Source: Rhizobiaceae bacterium
Lineage (GTDB): Bacteria > Pseudomonadota > Alphaproteobacteria > Rhizobiales > Rhizobiaceae
Length of the DNA stretch: 64,000 nt
NCBI GenBank assembly: GCA_019635755.1
Contig: JAHBYW010000004.1
Coordinates: 186,001 to 250,000 of the forward strand
Direction: 5' to 3'
A program made the translations under genes and the position numbers. A model generated the notes under the pieces. That model saw only the letters and a program-made list of their open reading frames with translations. It was not told the origin of the DNA and searched no databases. Shown here piece after piece: positions 31,323-39,774 of the stretch. Every line of letters begins with the position of its first letter. Position 1 is the first letter of the stretch.

Positions 31323-32199
31323 AGTGCACCTTCCTCTCCACGTAGCGGAACTGGAAAGCGGTGAGCGCGATGACGATCACCATCAGGATCACCGACTGCG
31401 CGGCGGAATCGCCGAGGATCAGGTTCACGAAGCCGTCGTTGTAGACCTTGTAGACCAGTGTCTCCGTCGCCTTTCCGGGCCCGCCGCCGGTCACCGCATG
31501 GATGATGCCGAACGTGTCGAAGAAGGCGTAGACGGTGTTGACCACGAGCAGGAAGAAGGTGGTCGGCGCCAGCAGCGGGAAGACGATCGTCCAGAAGCGC
31601 TTGGTTTCGCCGGCGCCGTCGATCGCAGCCGCTTCGATCAGCGTCTTCGGGATCGCCTGCAGACCGGCGACGAAAAAGAGGAAGTTGTAGCTGATCTGCT
31701 TCCAGGCTGCGGCAGCGACGACCAGCACCATCGCCTGGTTGCCGTTGAGCAGCGGGTCCCAGTTGAAACCCGCGCCGCGCAGCATGTAGGCGAACGTGCC
31801 CATCGACGGGTTGAACATGAACAGCCACAACATGCCCGCGATGGCGGGTGCCACCGCATACGGCCAGATCAGCAGAGTGCGATAGAGCCCTTTTCCTCGG
31901 ATCACCTTGTCGGCCATCACCGCGAGCAGGAGTGCCGCGCTCATGGCAAGCGCCGCCGTCGAAACCGAGAAGATGAGAGTGACCTTCAGCGAGTTCAGGT
32001 AGTTGGGGTCTGACAGGACCTTGGAGAAATTCTGGAACCAGACGAAGCGGGACGACAGTCCGAACGGATCCTCCTTCAGCATCGACTGGTAGAGCGCCTG
32101 GCTGGCCGGCCAGTAGAAGAACACCGCCGTGATCGCGAGCTGCGGCGCCACCAGCAGGTAGGGCAGGACCTTGTTCGGAAAGATGACGCGTGGAGTCAC
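31315..32199 (-). CDS. ugpA: ABC transporter permease UgpA
   Basis: This 294-residue permease has six predicted helices and the coupling-loop motif [25 protein letters not shown]. The beginning, [26 protein letters not shown], is typical of UgpA. It follows ugpB after a 213-base gap filled by a pair of inverted palindromic repeats, and it overlaps ugpE. Confidence 0.93.
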   Translation of the reverse strand: MTPRVIFPNKVLPYLLVAPQLAITAVFFYWPASQALYQSMLKEDPFGLSSRFVWFQNFSKVLSDPNYLNSLKVTLIFSVSTAALAMSAALLLAVMADKVIRGKGLYRTLLIWPYAVAPAIAGMLWLFMFNPSMGTFAYMLRGAGFNWDPLLNGNQAMVLVVAAAAWKQISYNFLFFVAGLQAIPKTLIEAAAIDGAGETKRFWTIVFPLLAPTTFFLLVVNTVYAFFDTFGIIHAVTGGGPGKATETLVYKVYNDGFVNLILGDSAAQSVILMVIVIALTAFQFRYVERKVHYG

Positions 32200-32202
32200 A
32201 GT

Positions 32203-32401
32203 TCCCTCCCCCTCGAGGGGAGGGTGGCCGCGAAGCGGCCGGGTGGGGACACCGCGGCAGAATGCGATGCATCAACGGTACGAAGTGCTCTGGCGAAAGA
32301 AGATTTCAAGCGGGAATCCAACGGTGAAGGGATCAGGCCGCGCACGACCGGGTGACCCCACCCGGTCGCTTCGCAGCCACCCTCCCCTCGAGGGGGAGGG
32401 A
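32203..32401. repeat. Inverted pair of about 46-bp palindromic repeats between ugpB and ugpA
   Basis: The copy at 32203-32248 and its inverted copy at 32355-32401 match with about two differences. Each has a CCCTCCCC-CTCGA-GGGGAGGG hairpin followed by TGGCCGCGAAGCGGCC and GGGTGGGG. The two copies can also pair with each other around a spacer of about 105 bases. The unit shares its plan with the element at 37699-37843. It probably forms RNA stem-loops that favour ugpB mRNA over the downstream genes. I see no gene in 32200-32412. Confidence 0.85.
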
Positions 32402-32412
32402 GCCGGTGCGCC

Positions 32413-33723
32413 TCAGTTCCCGATCGCTTCCTGGATCGCAGCGTTGGCGCGGGTGACCGCGTTGTCGAGCGCCTGCTGGGCGGTTTGCTCGCCGGCCAGC
32501 ATCTTCTCGAACTCCTCGTTCTGGATGTCGCGGACCTGCGGCAGGTTGACGAGGCGCACGCCGCGCGAATTGGCGGTCGGCTCCTTGCCCATCATCTGGG
32601 TGATGGGGATGAGGCGGCCCGGGTTCTTTTCGTAGAAGCCCGATGCCTTCGTCGCCTCGAAGGCGGCAATGGTCACCGGCAGATAGCCCGAGACTTCATG
32701 CAGGCGCTGCTGGATTTCGGTCTGCGACAGGAAGTTGAAGAATGCAGCCACGCCCTTGTACTCCTCGTCGGAGAAGCCGCCGAACACCCACAGCGAGGCG
32801 CCGCCCGGGATCGTGTTCTGCGGGGCGCCCTCGAGGTCCGGATAGTAGGGCAGCTGGCCGAGGCCATAGTTCATGCCCGACTTGATCACGTCGCCCAGGC
32901 CGCCCGACGACTCGGTGAACAGGCCGCATTCACCCGCGAGGAAGATCTGCTTGGCTTCGGACGTGCGGCCGCCGTAGCGGAACACGCCGTCCTTGGCGAG
33001 GTCGGCGATCGTCTGGAAGTGCTTCACGAACGGTTCGGTGTTGATCGTCAGCTGCACGTCGGTCGAGGCCAGCCCGTTCTCGTGCGTGCCGTACTGCAGG
33101 TTGTTCCAGGCGGCGAAATTCTCCAGGCCGATCCAGGTCAGCCAGGTCGAGGTGTAGCCGCACGGCGCTGCGCCGGTCTCCTTGATCTTGCGCGCGGCAT
33201 CGAACACTTCCGGCCAGGTCTTCGGCGGGTTCTCGGCGTCCAGCCCGGCCTTCGCCAGGATGTCCTTGTTGTAGTAGAGGATCGGCGACGACGAGTTGTA
33301 CGGGAAGGACAGCATCGTCCCGTCGGGCTTCGAATAGTAGGACACGATGCCCGGCAGGTACTCGTTCTTGTCGAACGGACGGCCGCCCATCGAGAGGATC
33401 TCGGCGACCGGCTTCACGGCGCCCTCGGCCGCCATCATGACGCCGGTGCCGACGTCGAAGACCTGCATGATATGCGGCGGCTGCTTGGCGCGGAACGCGG
33501 CGATGCCCGCGTTCAGCGTCTCCGGATAGGTGCCCTTGAACACGGGCGTGATCTTGTAGTCGGCCTGGCTCTCGTTGAACTCCTTCGAGAGCTGCTCGAC
33601 CACCTCGTTGTTCGCGCCCGTCATGGCATGCCACCAGGAGATTTCGGTGACGGCGAAGGCGGTGGACGACGAAAGCAGGGTGAAAGATACGGCGAGGCTG
33701 GCCGCAAAGCCTTGAATTTTCAT
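32413..33723 (-). CDS. ugpB: sn-glycerol-3-phosphate-binding periplasmic protein UgpB
   Basis: This 436-residue solute-binding protein has a signal peptide (about residues 1-24, ending AFA). The mature sequence has the family pattern: ISWWHAMTGANNEVVEQLSKEFN, VFKGTYPETLNAGIAAFRAKQPPHI, FPYNSSSPILYYNKDI, GECGLFTESSG and NTIPGGASLWVF. It is the first gene of the ugp operon. It is well conserved with UgpB proteins that bind glycerol-3-phosphate or its phosphodiesters. I see no convincing Pho box upstream; a 15-bp palindrome lies there instead. Confidence 0.93.
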   Translation of the reverse strand: MKIQGFAASLAVSFTLLSSSTAFAVTEISWWHAMTGANNEVVEQLSKEFNESQADYKITPVFKGTYPETLNAGIAAFRAKQPPHIMQVFDVGTGVMMAAEGAVKPVAEILSMGGRPFDKNEYLPGIVSYYSKPDGTMLSFPYNSSSPILYYNKDILAKAGLDAENPPKTWPEVFDAARKIKETGAAPCGYTSTWLTWIGLENFAAWNNLQYGTHENGLASTDVQLTINTEPFVKHFQTIADLAKDGVFRYGGRTSEAKQIFLAGECGLFTESSGGLGDVIKSGMNYGLGQLPYYPDLEGAPQNTIPGGASLWVFGGFSDEEYKGVAAFFNFLSQTEIQQRLHEVSGYLPVTIAAFEATKASGFYEKNPGRLIPITQMMGKEPTANSRGVRLVNLPQVRDIQNEEFEKMLAGEQTAQQALDNAVTRANAAIQEAIGN

Positions 33724-33779
33724 GTTTCTCTCCCGTTTTCATTGGCGAGACGGTTGGTCACGCGAACGGGAGTATCGGT

Positions 33780-33794
33780 CGATTGTGACAATCG
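33780..33794. promoter_or_regulatory. 15-bp perfect palindrome upstream of ugpB
   Basis: CGATTGTGACAATCG is a perfect 7+1+7 palindrome centred about 64 bases upstream of the ugpB ATG. Its size and position suit an operator for a dimeric regulator, but the regulator is not identified and I did not find the 11-bp-spaced direct repeats of a Pho box. Confidence 0.4.
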
Positions 33795-33856
33795 GACAAT
33801 AGGAATGTTGCGGTGTTATGAAAGCGAACCGCGCCGGCAAGGAAAGCTCTGCGAAA

Positions 33857-33873
33857 GCGGCTTGCTCCGCCGC
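33857..33873 (-). terminator. Possible terminator downstream of urtE
   Basis: A short GCGGC / GCCGC stem with a 7-base loop is followed on the minus strand by TTTCGC, about 52 bases after the urtE stop. It is weak and only suggestive. Confidence 0.3.
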
Positions 33874-33925
33874 GCGGAACCCTGCGTCAGGATTGCCGCG
33901 GCGAATCTGTGGACGGTTTGGTGCT

Positions 33926-34621
33926 TTACACCGTCAGCAGTTTGCGAACCTCCGGCGTGTCGAGGTCCTCGGCCGGGCCGGTATGGACGATCTGCCCGCG
34001 CTCCATGACATTCACCTCGTCCGCGAGCTCGCGACAGAAGTCGAGATACTGCTCGACCAGCAGGATGGCGATTCCCGCCGTGTCGCGCAGGTAGCGGATG
34101 GCGCGGCCGATGTCCTTGATAATCGACGGCTGGATGCCTTCGGTCGGTTCGTCCAGCACGAGCAGCTTGGGCCGCATGACGAGCGCGCGGCCGATGGCGA
34201 GCTGCTGCTGCTGGCCGCCGGACAGGTCGCCGCCGCGCCGCGACAGCATCTGCTTGAGCACGGGGAACAGGTCGAAGACATAGTCCGGCACCTCGCGGTC
34301 GGCGCGCTTCAGGGGCGCATAGCCGGACTCGAGGTTCTCGCGCACGGTCAGCAGCGGGAAGATCTCCCGCCCCTGCGGCACGAAAGAGATGCCCGACCGG
34401 GCGCGCTCGTACGGCGCGCTCCGGTCGAGCGCCTTCCCCTCGAAGGCAACACTGCCGCTCGTCAGCCGGTGGTGGCCGACGATGGCTCGCATGAGACTGG
34501 TCTTGCCGACGCCGTTGCGGCCGAGGACGCAGGTGATCCGGCCGGCGGCAGCGGCAAGCGAGACGCCGCGCAGCGCCTGCGCGGCGCCGTAGTGGAGGAC
34601 TGCGTCGGAGACGGTCAGCAT
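33926..34621 (-). CDS. urtE: Urea ABC transporter ATPase UrtE
   Basis: This 231-residue ATPase of the LivF type has Walker A LGRNGVGKTS at about residues 34-43, signature LSGGQQQQLAIGRAL, Walker B LLVLDEPTEGIQPSI and the H-loop region LVEQYLDF. The phrase DEPTEGIQPSII is characteristic of UrtE. A much longer frame runs upstream to 35602 but only through the opposing phase of the hydrolase gene. The ATG at 34621 lies 2 bases after the hydrolase stop. Confidence 0.95.
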   Translation of the reverse strand: MLTVSDAVLHYGAAQALRGVSLAAAAGRITCVLGRNGVGKTSLMRAIVGHHRLTSGSVAFEGKALDRSAPYERARSGISFVPQGREIFPLLTVRENLESGYAPLKRADREVPDYVFDLFPVLKQMLSRRGGDLSGGQQQQLAIGRALVMRPKLLVLDEPTEGIQPSIIKDIGRAIRYLRDTAGIAILLVEQYLDFCRELADEVNVMERGQIVHTGPAEDLDTPEVRKLLTV

Positions 34622-34623
34622 CG

Positions 34624-35682
34624 TCAGGAGTATCCGATCTCTCGAAGGAAGGCGTCGATCGCGCCGAACAGGTCCGCATCGTGCCCGACCCAGACGTGGC
34701 CGCCGTCGGGATAGACGATGAGGCGCGCCCCGCCGACGCCGGCAGCGATATGACGGGCCGCGTCGGCGGTCAGGTAGAGGTCGTCCTCTGCGGAGATCGC
34801 CAGCGTGGGCGCAGCGATCGCGCCGAGATCCATGCGCTGCGGATCGCCGGCCTGGCCTGCATCGTTGACAAGGCCCTTCGCGCGGGCGCTGACCGGCAGG
34901 ATGCCGGAGAGGATGCGACGGACACGATCCTGCTCTTCGGCCGACGCCGCGTGGACCAGCGCCGGGTCGGTGGCGAGCAGCGTCCGGATCATGGTGTCGG
35001 GCATGGCGTTTATCGCCGACCAGAACAGGAAATCCGACTGCAGCACGCTTGTTGCGATCCGGGTTTCGGTCGGGCTCCACGGACGCGCCGGGGGCCGGTT
35101 CGGCGCGTAGGTGGCGGGCACGATAGGGAGCAGCGCGGCCGTGCGGTCCGGATGGCGGATCGCGAAGGCGAGCGCCGAGAGGGCTCCCGCCGACCCGCCG
35201 GCGACGGCGATCCGCCCGATGCCCAACGCGTCGAGGAGATCGACGAAAGCGTCGGCCTGGGCTTCGGGCGAGGCGTCCGCCGGGAAGGACGTGCGCAGAT
35301 AGCCGAAGCGCGACGGCGCGATGACACGGTAGCCGAGGCCAGGCAGCCGCGCGGCGAACTGCAGACCCTGGTCGAATCCGCCGCCGGTGCCGTGGATCAT
35401 CAGGAGGGGAGCCCCCTGCCCCGCCTCGGCATATTCCAGGTCGCCGTGGCGTGTCGGCACGACCGCACTCGGGCGTGCTGCAAGATCGGCGCGTATCGCA
35501 GACAGCTCCCTCCAGTAGGAGGCGGCAACCGCACCGCCGCCGAGCGCCAGAGCGCCCGCCGCGGCTCCCAATCCCAGCACCGTCCGCCGCCGCATCAGCC
35601 AACCCTCCGGCGGCCGCGTTCGCGCGGCCGGGCCGGATGAGACACCGGAACTGAGAGGATCCGCCTTGACCGGCATCAACAT
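34624..35682 (-). CDS. Alpha/beta hydrolase inserted between urtD and urtE
   Basis: This 352-residue alpha/beta hydrolase has the oxyanion region MIHGTGGGFDQG, nucleophile elbow GGSAG (Ser164), acid Asp300 or Asp301 in ISAEDDLYL, and catalytic His329 in PDGGHVW. Residues 30-54 (MRRRTVLGLGAAAGALALGGG) look like a twin-arginine or membrane-anchor signal, so the enzyme may be exported. The ATG at 35682 shares its first base with the urtD stop (TGATG), showing translational coupling, although an ATG at codon 3 or codon 30 could also be used. A hydrolase is not a standard urt component. Its substrate is unknown, and a link to amide or urea-yielding compounds is speculation. Confidence 0.85.
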   Translation of the reverse strand: MLMPVKADPLSSGVSSGPAARTRPPEGWLMRRRTVLGLGAAAGALALGGGAVAASYWRELSAIRADLAARPSAVVPTRHGDLEYAEAGQGAPLLMIHGTGGGFDQGLQFAARLPGLGYRVIAPSRFGYLRTSFPADASPEAQADAFVDLLDALGIGRIAVAGGSAGALSALAFAIRHPDRTAALLPIVPATYAPNRPPARPWSPTETRIATSVLQSDFLFWSAINAMPDTMIRTLLATDPALVHAASAEEQDRVRRILSGILPVSARAKGLVNDAGQAGDPQRMDLGAIAAPTLAISAEDDLYLTADAARHIAAGVGGARLIVYPDGGHVWVGHDADLFGAIDAFLREIGYS

Positions 35683-36428
35683 CAGCGCCCCAGATAGACT
35701 TCGATGACCCGCTCGTCGGCCGAGACGAAGTCCAGCGTACCCTCGGACAGCACCGAGCCTTCGTGCAGGCAGGTCACCTTCACGCCGAGTTCGCGCACGA
35801 AATGCATGTCATGCTCGACGACGACAACGGAGTGGTCGCGCGCAATGTCGCGCAGCAGGCGCGCGGTCTCCTCGGTTTCGGCGTCGGTCATGCCGGCCAC
35901 CGGCTCGTCGACGAGCAACAGCTTCGGCGCCTGCGCCAGCAGCATGCCGATCTCCAGCCACTGCTTCTGGCCATGCGACAGGCTGGCGGCAAGTTCGTGA
36001 CGCCTGTCGCCCAGCCGGATGATGCCCAGCACCTCATCGATGCGTCTGCGCTCGCCCTCCGAGCGCCGATGCACAAGCGCCGGGAAGATCGAGCGCGGGC
36101 CGGCCAGCGCCAGCATCAGATTGTCCTCGACCGTGTGGCTTTCGAAGACGGTCGGCTTCTGGAACTTGCGGCCGATCCCCATCGTCGCGATCTCGGCCTC
36201 GTCGTGCCGCGTAAGGTCGGTCTGGCCGTTGAAGAACACTTCGCCCTCGTCCGGCCGCGTCTTGCCCGTGATGATGTCCATCATCGTCGTCTTGCCGGCG
36301 CCGTTCGGGCCGATGATGGCGCGCATCTCGCCGCGGTCGAGCAGGAAGGAGAGGTTGTTGATCGCCCTGAAGCCGTCGAAGGCGACCGACACGCCGTCGA
36401 GGTAGAGAATGGTGTTTTGGCGTGTCAT
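35682..36428 (-). CDS. urtD: Urea ABC transporter ATPase UrtD
   Basis: This 248-residue LivG-type ATPase has Walker A GPNGAGKTT, the GIGRKFQKPTVFESHTVEDNLMLAL Q-loop region characteristic of UrtD, signature LSHGQKQWLEIGM, Walker B LLLVDEPVAGMTDAE and the VVEHDMHFVR switch. The start is ATG at 36428, 4 bases after the urtC stop. Confidence 0.96.
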   Translation of the reverse strand: MTRQNTILYLDGVSVAFDGFRAINNLSFLLDRGEMRAIIGPNGAGKTTMMDIITGKTRPDEGEVFFNGQTDLTRHDEAEIATMGIGRKFQKPTVFESHTVEDNLMLALAGPRSIFPALVHRRSEGERRRIDEVLGIIRLGDRRHELAASLSHGQKQWLEIGMLLAQAPKLLLVDEPVAGMTDAETEETARLLRDIARDHSVVVVEHDMHFVRELGVKVTCLHEGSVLSEGTLDFVSADERVIEVYLGR

Positions 36429-36432
36429 GCGT

Positions 36433-37662
36433 TCACTCCGCCGGCTGCGGATTGGCGCCAGGAACGAGAGGCGGAGCCCTGTCCGGCGGCTGCGGCGCGT
36501 GGACAGCGCGGGCGGCGACGGAGTTGGGATCGAGCGGCGGTTCGTCGGGAACCGCGGCGGGCCTGGCCGGACGCCGGGATCGGAGCCGATCCCAAAGCCC
36601 CATGATGCCCTTCGGCAGGAACAGCGTCACCGCCACGAACAGGCCGCCCAGTGCGAACAGCCAGAGTTCGGGTATGGCGCCGGTGAACCAGCTCTTGCCT
36701 GCGTTGACGAGCACCGCGCCGATGATCGGCCCGACAATCGTGCCCCGGCCCCCGACCGCCGTCCAGATGACGACCTCGATCGAGTTCGCCGGCTCGAACT
36801 CGCTTGGATTGATGATGCCCACCTGCGGCACGTAGAGCGCGCCGGCGATGCCGGCCATCACGGCCGACACGGTGAAGGCGAACAGCTTCACGTTCTCCGG
36901 CCGCCAGCCGATGAAGCGGGTGCGGCTTTCCGCGTCGCGGACCGCGACCAGCACCTTGCCGTATTTGGAGTTGACGATACGCCAGGTGACGAAGACGCCC
37001 AGCGCCAATGCGATGGCGCTGGCCGAGAAGAGCGCGGATCGCGTCGTGTTGGCCTGCACGTTGAAGCCGAGAATGTCCTTGAAGTCGGTCAGGCCGTTGT
37101 TGCCGCCGAAGCCCATGTCGTTGCGGAAGAAGGCGAGCAGCAGCGCGTAGGTCATCGCCTGCGTGATGATCGACAGGTAGACGCCGGTGACGCGGCTGCG
37201 GAAAGCAAACCAGCCGAACACGAAAGCGAGCAGGCCGGGCACCAGCATGACCATCAGCGCCGCGAACCAGAACTGGTCGAAGCCGTACCAGAACCAGGGC
37301 AACTCCTTCCAGTTCAGGAAGACCATGAAATCGGGCAGGATCGGATTGCCGTAGACGCCGCGGTCGCCGATCTGGCGCATCAGGTACATGCCCATCGCAT
37401 AGCCGCCGAGCGCGAAGAACGCGCCGTGACCGAGCGACAGAATTCCGGCATAGCCCCAGACGAAGTCGAGCGAGAGCGCCAGCAGCGCGTAGCAGAGGTA
37501 CTTGCCGGTGAGCGCAACCATGTAGGCCGGCACATGGAAAGCGCTTGTCGCCGGTACCGTGAGGTTCAGGACAGGCACGATGACAGCCACCGCCAGCAGG
37601 ACGGCGATAGCGATAGCGATGCGGCGTTCTGCGCCCGATCCGAAGAAGCGGCCGGTGATCAT
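36433..37662 (-). CDS. urtC: Urea ABC transporter permease UrtC
   Basis: This 409-residue LivM-type permease has about ten helices. Typical UrtC features are YLCYALLALSLDFVWGYAGILSLGHGAFFALGGYAMGMYLM, GFGGNNGLTDF, ESRTRFIGWRPENVKLFAF and GRGTIVGPIIGAVLVN. The C-terminal tail is Pro/Ala-rich. The ATG at 37662 gives the family N-terminus; an upstream start at 37770 would read into the palindromic repeat and is rejected. Confidence 0.94.
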   Translation of the reverse strand: MITGRFFGSGAERRIAIAIAVLLAVAVIVPVLNLTVPATSAFHVPAYMVALTGKYLCYALLALSLDFVWGYAGILSLGHGAFFALGGYAMGMYLMRQIGDRGVYGNPILPDFMVFLNWKELPWFWYGFDQFWFAALMVMLVPGLLAFVFGWFAFRSRVTGVYLSIITQAMTYALLLAFFRNDMGFGGNNGLTDFKDILGFNVQANTTRSALFSASAIALALGVFVTWRIVNSKYGKVLVAVRDAESRTRFIGWRPENVKLFAFTVSAVMAGIAGALYVPQVGIINPSEFEPANSIEVVIWTAVGGRGTIVGPIIGAVLVNAGKSWFTGAIPELWLFALGGLFVAVTLFLPKGIMGLWDRLRSRRPARPAAVPDEPPLDPNSVAARAVHAPQPPDRAPPLVPGANPQPAE

Positions 37663-37698
37663 GCGGGCGGCCTCTGAACGATGACTGGACAAAGTATT

Positions 37699-37843
37699 CT
37701 CCCCCACTCCGTCTCGCCCTGCGGGCGAGCCACCTCTCCCCCACGAGGTGGGGTAGAGGAAGGGAGCCAACGACGGCCGCCGCTGTTTCCTCTCCCCCGT
37801 CGAGCGGGGGAGAGGTAGCCGGCGAAGCCGGCCGGAGTGGGGG
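37699..37843. repeat. Composite palindromic repeat between urtB and urtC
   Basis: Outer arms CCCCCACTCCG (37701-37711) and CGGAGTGGGGG (37832-37842) enclose several nested hairpins, including CCTCTCCCCC-type stems at about 37733-37759 and 37789-37815 and AGCCGGC/GCCGGC-type stems. The element consists of two inverted copies of a unit with the same plan as the repeats between ugpB and ugpA. It fills most of the 205-base gap and contains no gene. Confidence 0.85.
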
Positions 37844-37867
37844 TCGATCGACCCGCGACGCTGGTCT

Positions 37868-39649
37868 TCATGCCTCTACCGCCCTGCCCTTGAGCGCGAA
37901 CAGGCCACGCGGGCGCTTCTGGATAAACAGGATGATGAGGACCAGCACCAGGATCTTGCCGAGCACGGCGCCGGCATAGGGCTCGAGGAACTTGTTGAGC
38001 ACACCGAGCGACAGCGCCCCGACCAGCGTTCCCCAGAGATTGCCCACGCCGCCGAATACGACGACCATGAAGCTGTCGATGATGTAGCCCTGGCCGAGGT
38101 TGGGCGAGACGTTGTCGATCTGGCTGAGCGCAACGCCGGCGATGCCGGCGATGCCGGAGCCAAGCGCGAAGGTGAAGGCGTCCACCCACGGCGTGCGGAT
38201 GCCCATCGAGGCGGCCATGCGGCGGTTTGCCGTGACCGCGCGCATCTCCAGGCCCCAATGCGTGCGCTTCATCACGTAGAGCAGGACCGCGAAGACGGCC
38301 ATCGCGAAGATGACGATCCAGAAGCGGTTCCAGGTGAAGGCCAGTTCGCCGATCTGGAATCCGCCGGACATCCAGGACGGGTTGCCGACCTCGCGGTTGG
38401 TCGGTCCGAAGATGGAGCGCACCGCCTGCTGGAGGATCAGCGATACGCCCCAGGTCGCCAGCAGGGTTTCCAGCGGGCGGCCGTAGAGGAAACGGATGAT
38501 GCCGCGCTCGATCGCGAGCCCGACGCCGCCGGCGACGAGGAAAGCAGCAGGAAGCGCGATCGCCAGCGACCAGTCGAAAAGCTCCGGCGCGTAGGTCCGG
38601 ATGAGATTCTGGACGACGTAGGTCGTGTAGGCGCCGAGCATGACCATTTCGCCATGCGCCATGTTGATGACGCCCATGACACCGAAGGTGATGGCGAGGC
38701 CGATGGCGGCGAGGAGCAGGACCGATCCCAGCGAGATGCCGAACCAGACGTTCTGGCCCGCTTGCCAGATCGCGAGGTTGGAGTTGATCGTCGCGATCGC
38801 GCTTGCGGCGGCGTCCCTGAGCGCACCCTCGGCACGAGCTTCGAACGCAGTCAGGATCGAAAGCGCGTCGCGGTCGCCGCGGTCCCGTACGATCTCGATT
38901 GCGGCCAGCTTGTCGGACTCGGGGAGATCCGAGACGAGGACGGCGGAAGCGCGTGCCTGCTCCAGCGCGCGCTTCACATGCGCGACCTTCTCGGCGGCGA
39001 TCGCCGCGTCGAGCGCCGGGATCGCGGCCGGATCCGGATTGCGGAACATCGTCTGCGCGGCAGCGAAGCGCACGGCAGGATCGTCGGCGCCGAGCGTAAG
39101 GGAGCCCAGGACGTCGCGGATGACGCGCCTGAGGCCGTTGTTGACCTTGACCTTGGTCAGTTCGCCCTTCTGCGCCTCGCCGGCGCTTTCGCCGGTCACG
39201 GGATCGAACAGGGAAACGGTCGCGCCTTCCTTGACGATGAAGACCGCCTGGTCGGCTTTGCGGAAGGCGACGTTCCCGTCGGACAGCGCGACGAGGACCT
39301 TTTCGACGACAGGATCGCCGGTCGCGCCGAGTTCGCGGACGATTTCCTCGGTCTGGTTGAAGTTCTTGGACGTCGCGAACTTGGCGATGATCGTGCGCAG
39401 TTCGGTCTCGTCGGCGGCGCGCGCGGTGGAGAAGGCTGCGAGGAGGAAAAGAACAAGGGAGACGAAGGCGATGAGAGCGTTTCGCGCTATCGGTGAGACG
39501 TTGGCGAGACCGCGCCCCTCTCCGTCCTGCCGGACATCTTTCCCACAAGTGGGGAGATTGGCCTTCCTCGGCGCCGGCAGCGATCTCCCGCCGTGTGGGG
39601 GAGATGTCCGGCAGGACAGAGGGGGGCAACGCAGAGCGGAAGGGCCCAC
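37868..39649 (-). CDS. urtB: Urea ABC transporter permease UrtB (N-terminus unusual)
   Basis: This LivH-type permease has a long N-terminal extracytoplasmic helical domain, as UrtB proteins do. A signal peptide lies at frame residues 51-79 (ending STARAADE), the helical region at about 80-300 and membrane helices from about 310. Characteristic segments are GVMGVINMAHGEMVMLGAYTTY and NVSPNLGQGYIIDSFMVVVFGGVGNLWGTL. The only canonical start in this frame is GTG at 39649, without a clear ribosome-binding site. The first 50 residues are encoded largely by a palindromic repeat. No ATG, GTG or TTG lies between the repeat and the signal peptide. Without the extension the length is about 543, normal for UrtB. 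The true start is unresolved. Confidence 0.88.
   Translation of the reverse strand: MGPSALRCPPLSCRTSPPHGGRSLPAPRKANLPTCGKDVRQDGEGRGLANVSPIARNALIAFVSLVLFLLAAFSTARAADETELRTIIAKFATSKNFNQTEEIVRELGATGDPVVEKVLVALSDGNVAFRKADQAVFIVKEGATVSLFDPVTGESAGEAQKGELTKVKVNNGLRRVIRDVLGSLTLGADDPAVRFAAAQTMFRNPDPAAIPALDAAIAAEKVAHVKRALEQARASAVLVSDLPESDKLAAIEIVRDRGDRDALSILTAFEARAEGALRDAAASAIATINSNLAIWQAGQNVWFGISLGSVLLLAAIGLAITFGVMGVINMAHGEMVMLGAYTTYVVQNLIRTYAPELFDWSLAIALPAAFLVAGGVGLAIERGIIRFLYGRPLETLLATWGVSLILQQAVRSIFGPTNREVGNPSWMSGGFQIGELAFTWNRFWIVIFAMAVFAVLLYVMKRTHWGLEMRAVTANRRMAASMGIRTPWVDAFTFALGSGIAGIAGVALSQIDNVSPNLGQGYIIDSFMVVVFGGVGNLWGTLVGALSLGVLNKFLEPYAGAVLGKILVLVLIILFIQKRPRGLFALKGRAVEA
39513..39627. repeat. 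115-bp palindromic element overlapping the 5' part of the urtB frame
   Basis: Arms of about 33 bases, containing CGTCCTGCCGGACATCT and its inverted copy AGATGTCCGGCAGGAC, flank an inner GGGAGAT...ATCTCCC stem. The element differs in sequence from the ugp and urtB-urtC repeats but has a similar nested plan. It is open in the urtB frame throughout and would encode residues such as SCRTSPPHGGRS and LPTCGKDVRQDGE. Confidence 0.85.
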
Positions 39650-39684
39650 GATTTGCGCTCACATGTCTTGGGAGGGTTTCTGGC

Positions 39685-39716
39685 CTCCGGGCGGCGGGAG
39701 GAAGTGCCGCCCAGAG
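39685..39716 (-). other. Intercistronic stem-loop between urtA and urtB
   Basis: An 11-base arm CTCCGGGCGGC pairs with GCCGCCCAGAG (one mismatch) around a 10-base loop, upstream of urtB and downstream of urtA. It could stabilise the urtA message or attenuate downstream transcription. Confidence 0.4.
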
Positions 39717-39736
39717 GCTTCGCGGTCAAAGATTCA

Positions 39737-39754
39737 GTCGTGGAAAGCCACGAC
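39737..39754 (-). terminator. Hairpin directly after urtA
   Basis: A perfect 7-bp stem GTCGTGG / CCACGAC with a 4-base loop starts 20 bases after the urtA stop. On the minus strand it is followed by TGAATCTTTGACC. It is probably a partial terminator or a 3'-end stabiliser that lets the binding protein be made in excess. Confidence 0.5.
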
Positions 39755-39774
39755 CCGATTGCAACGCAGAGGGC

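Noticed and set aside
33724-33840. Pho box upstream of ugpB
   Set aside because: TGTC motifs occur 8 bases apart, not as the 11-bp-phased direct repeats of a PhoB site.
36409-39496. Two long plus-strand frames antisense to urtC and urtB
   Set aside because: Low-complexity Arg/Asp/Glu/Gln text typical of GC-rich shadows; urtB and urtC are clear on the other strand.
32203-39627. CRISPR arrays or insertion sequences in the repeat regions
   Set aside because: The repeats are inverted, nested and few, without regular spacers, transposase or target-site duplications.
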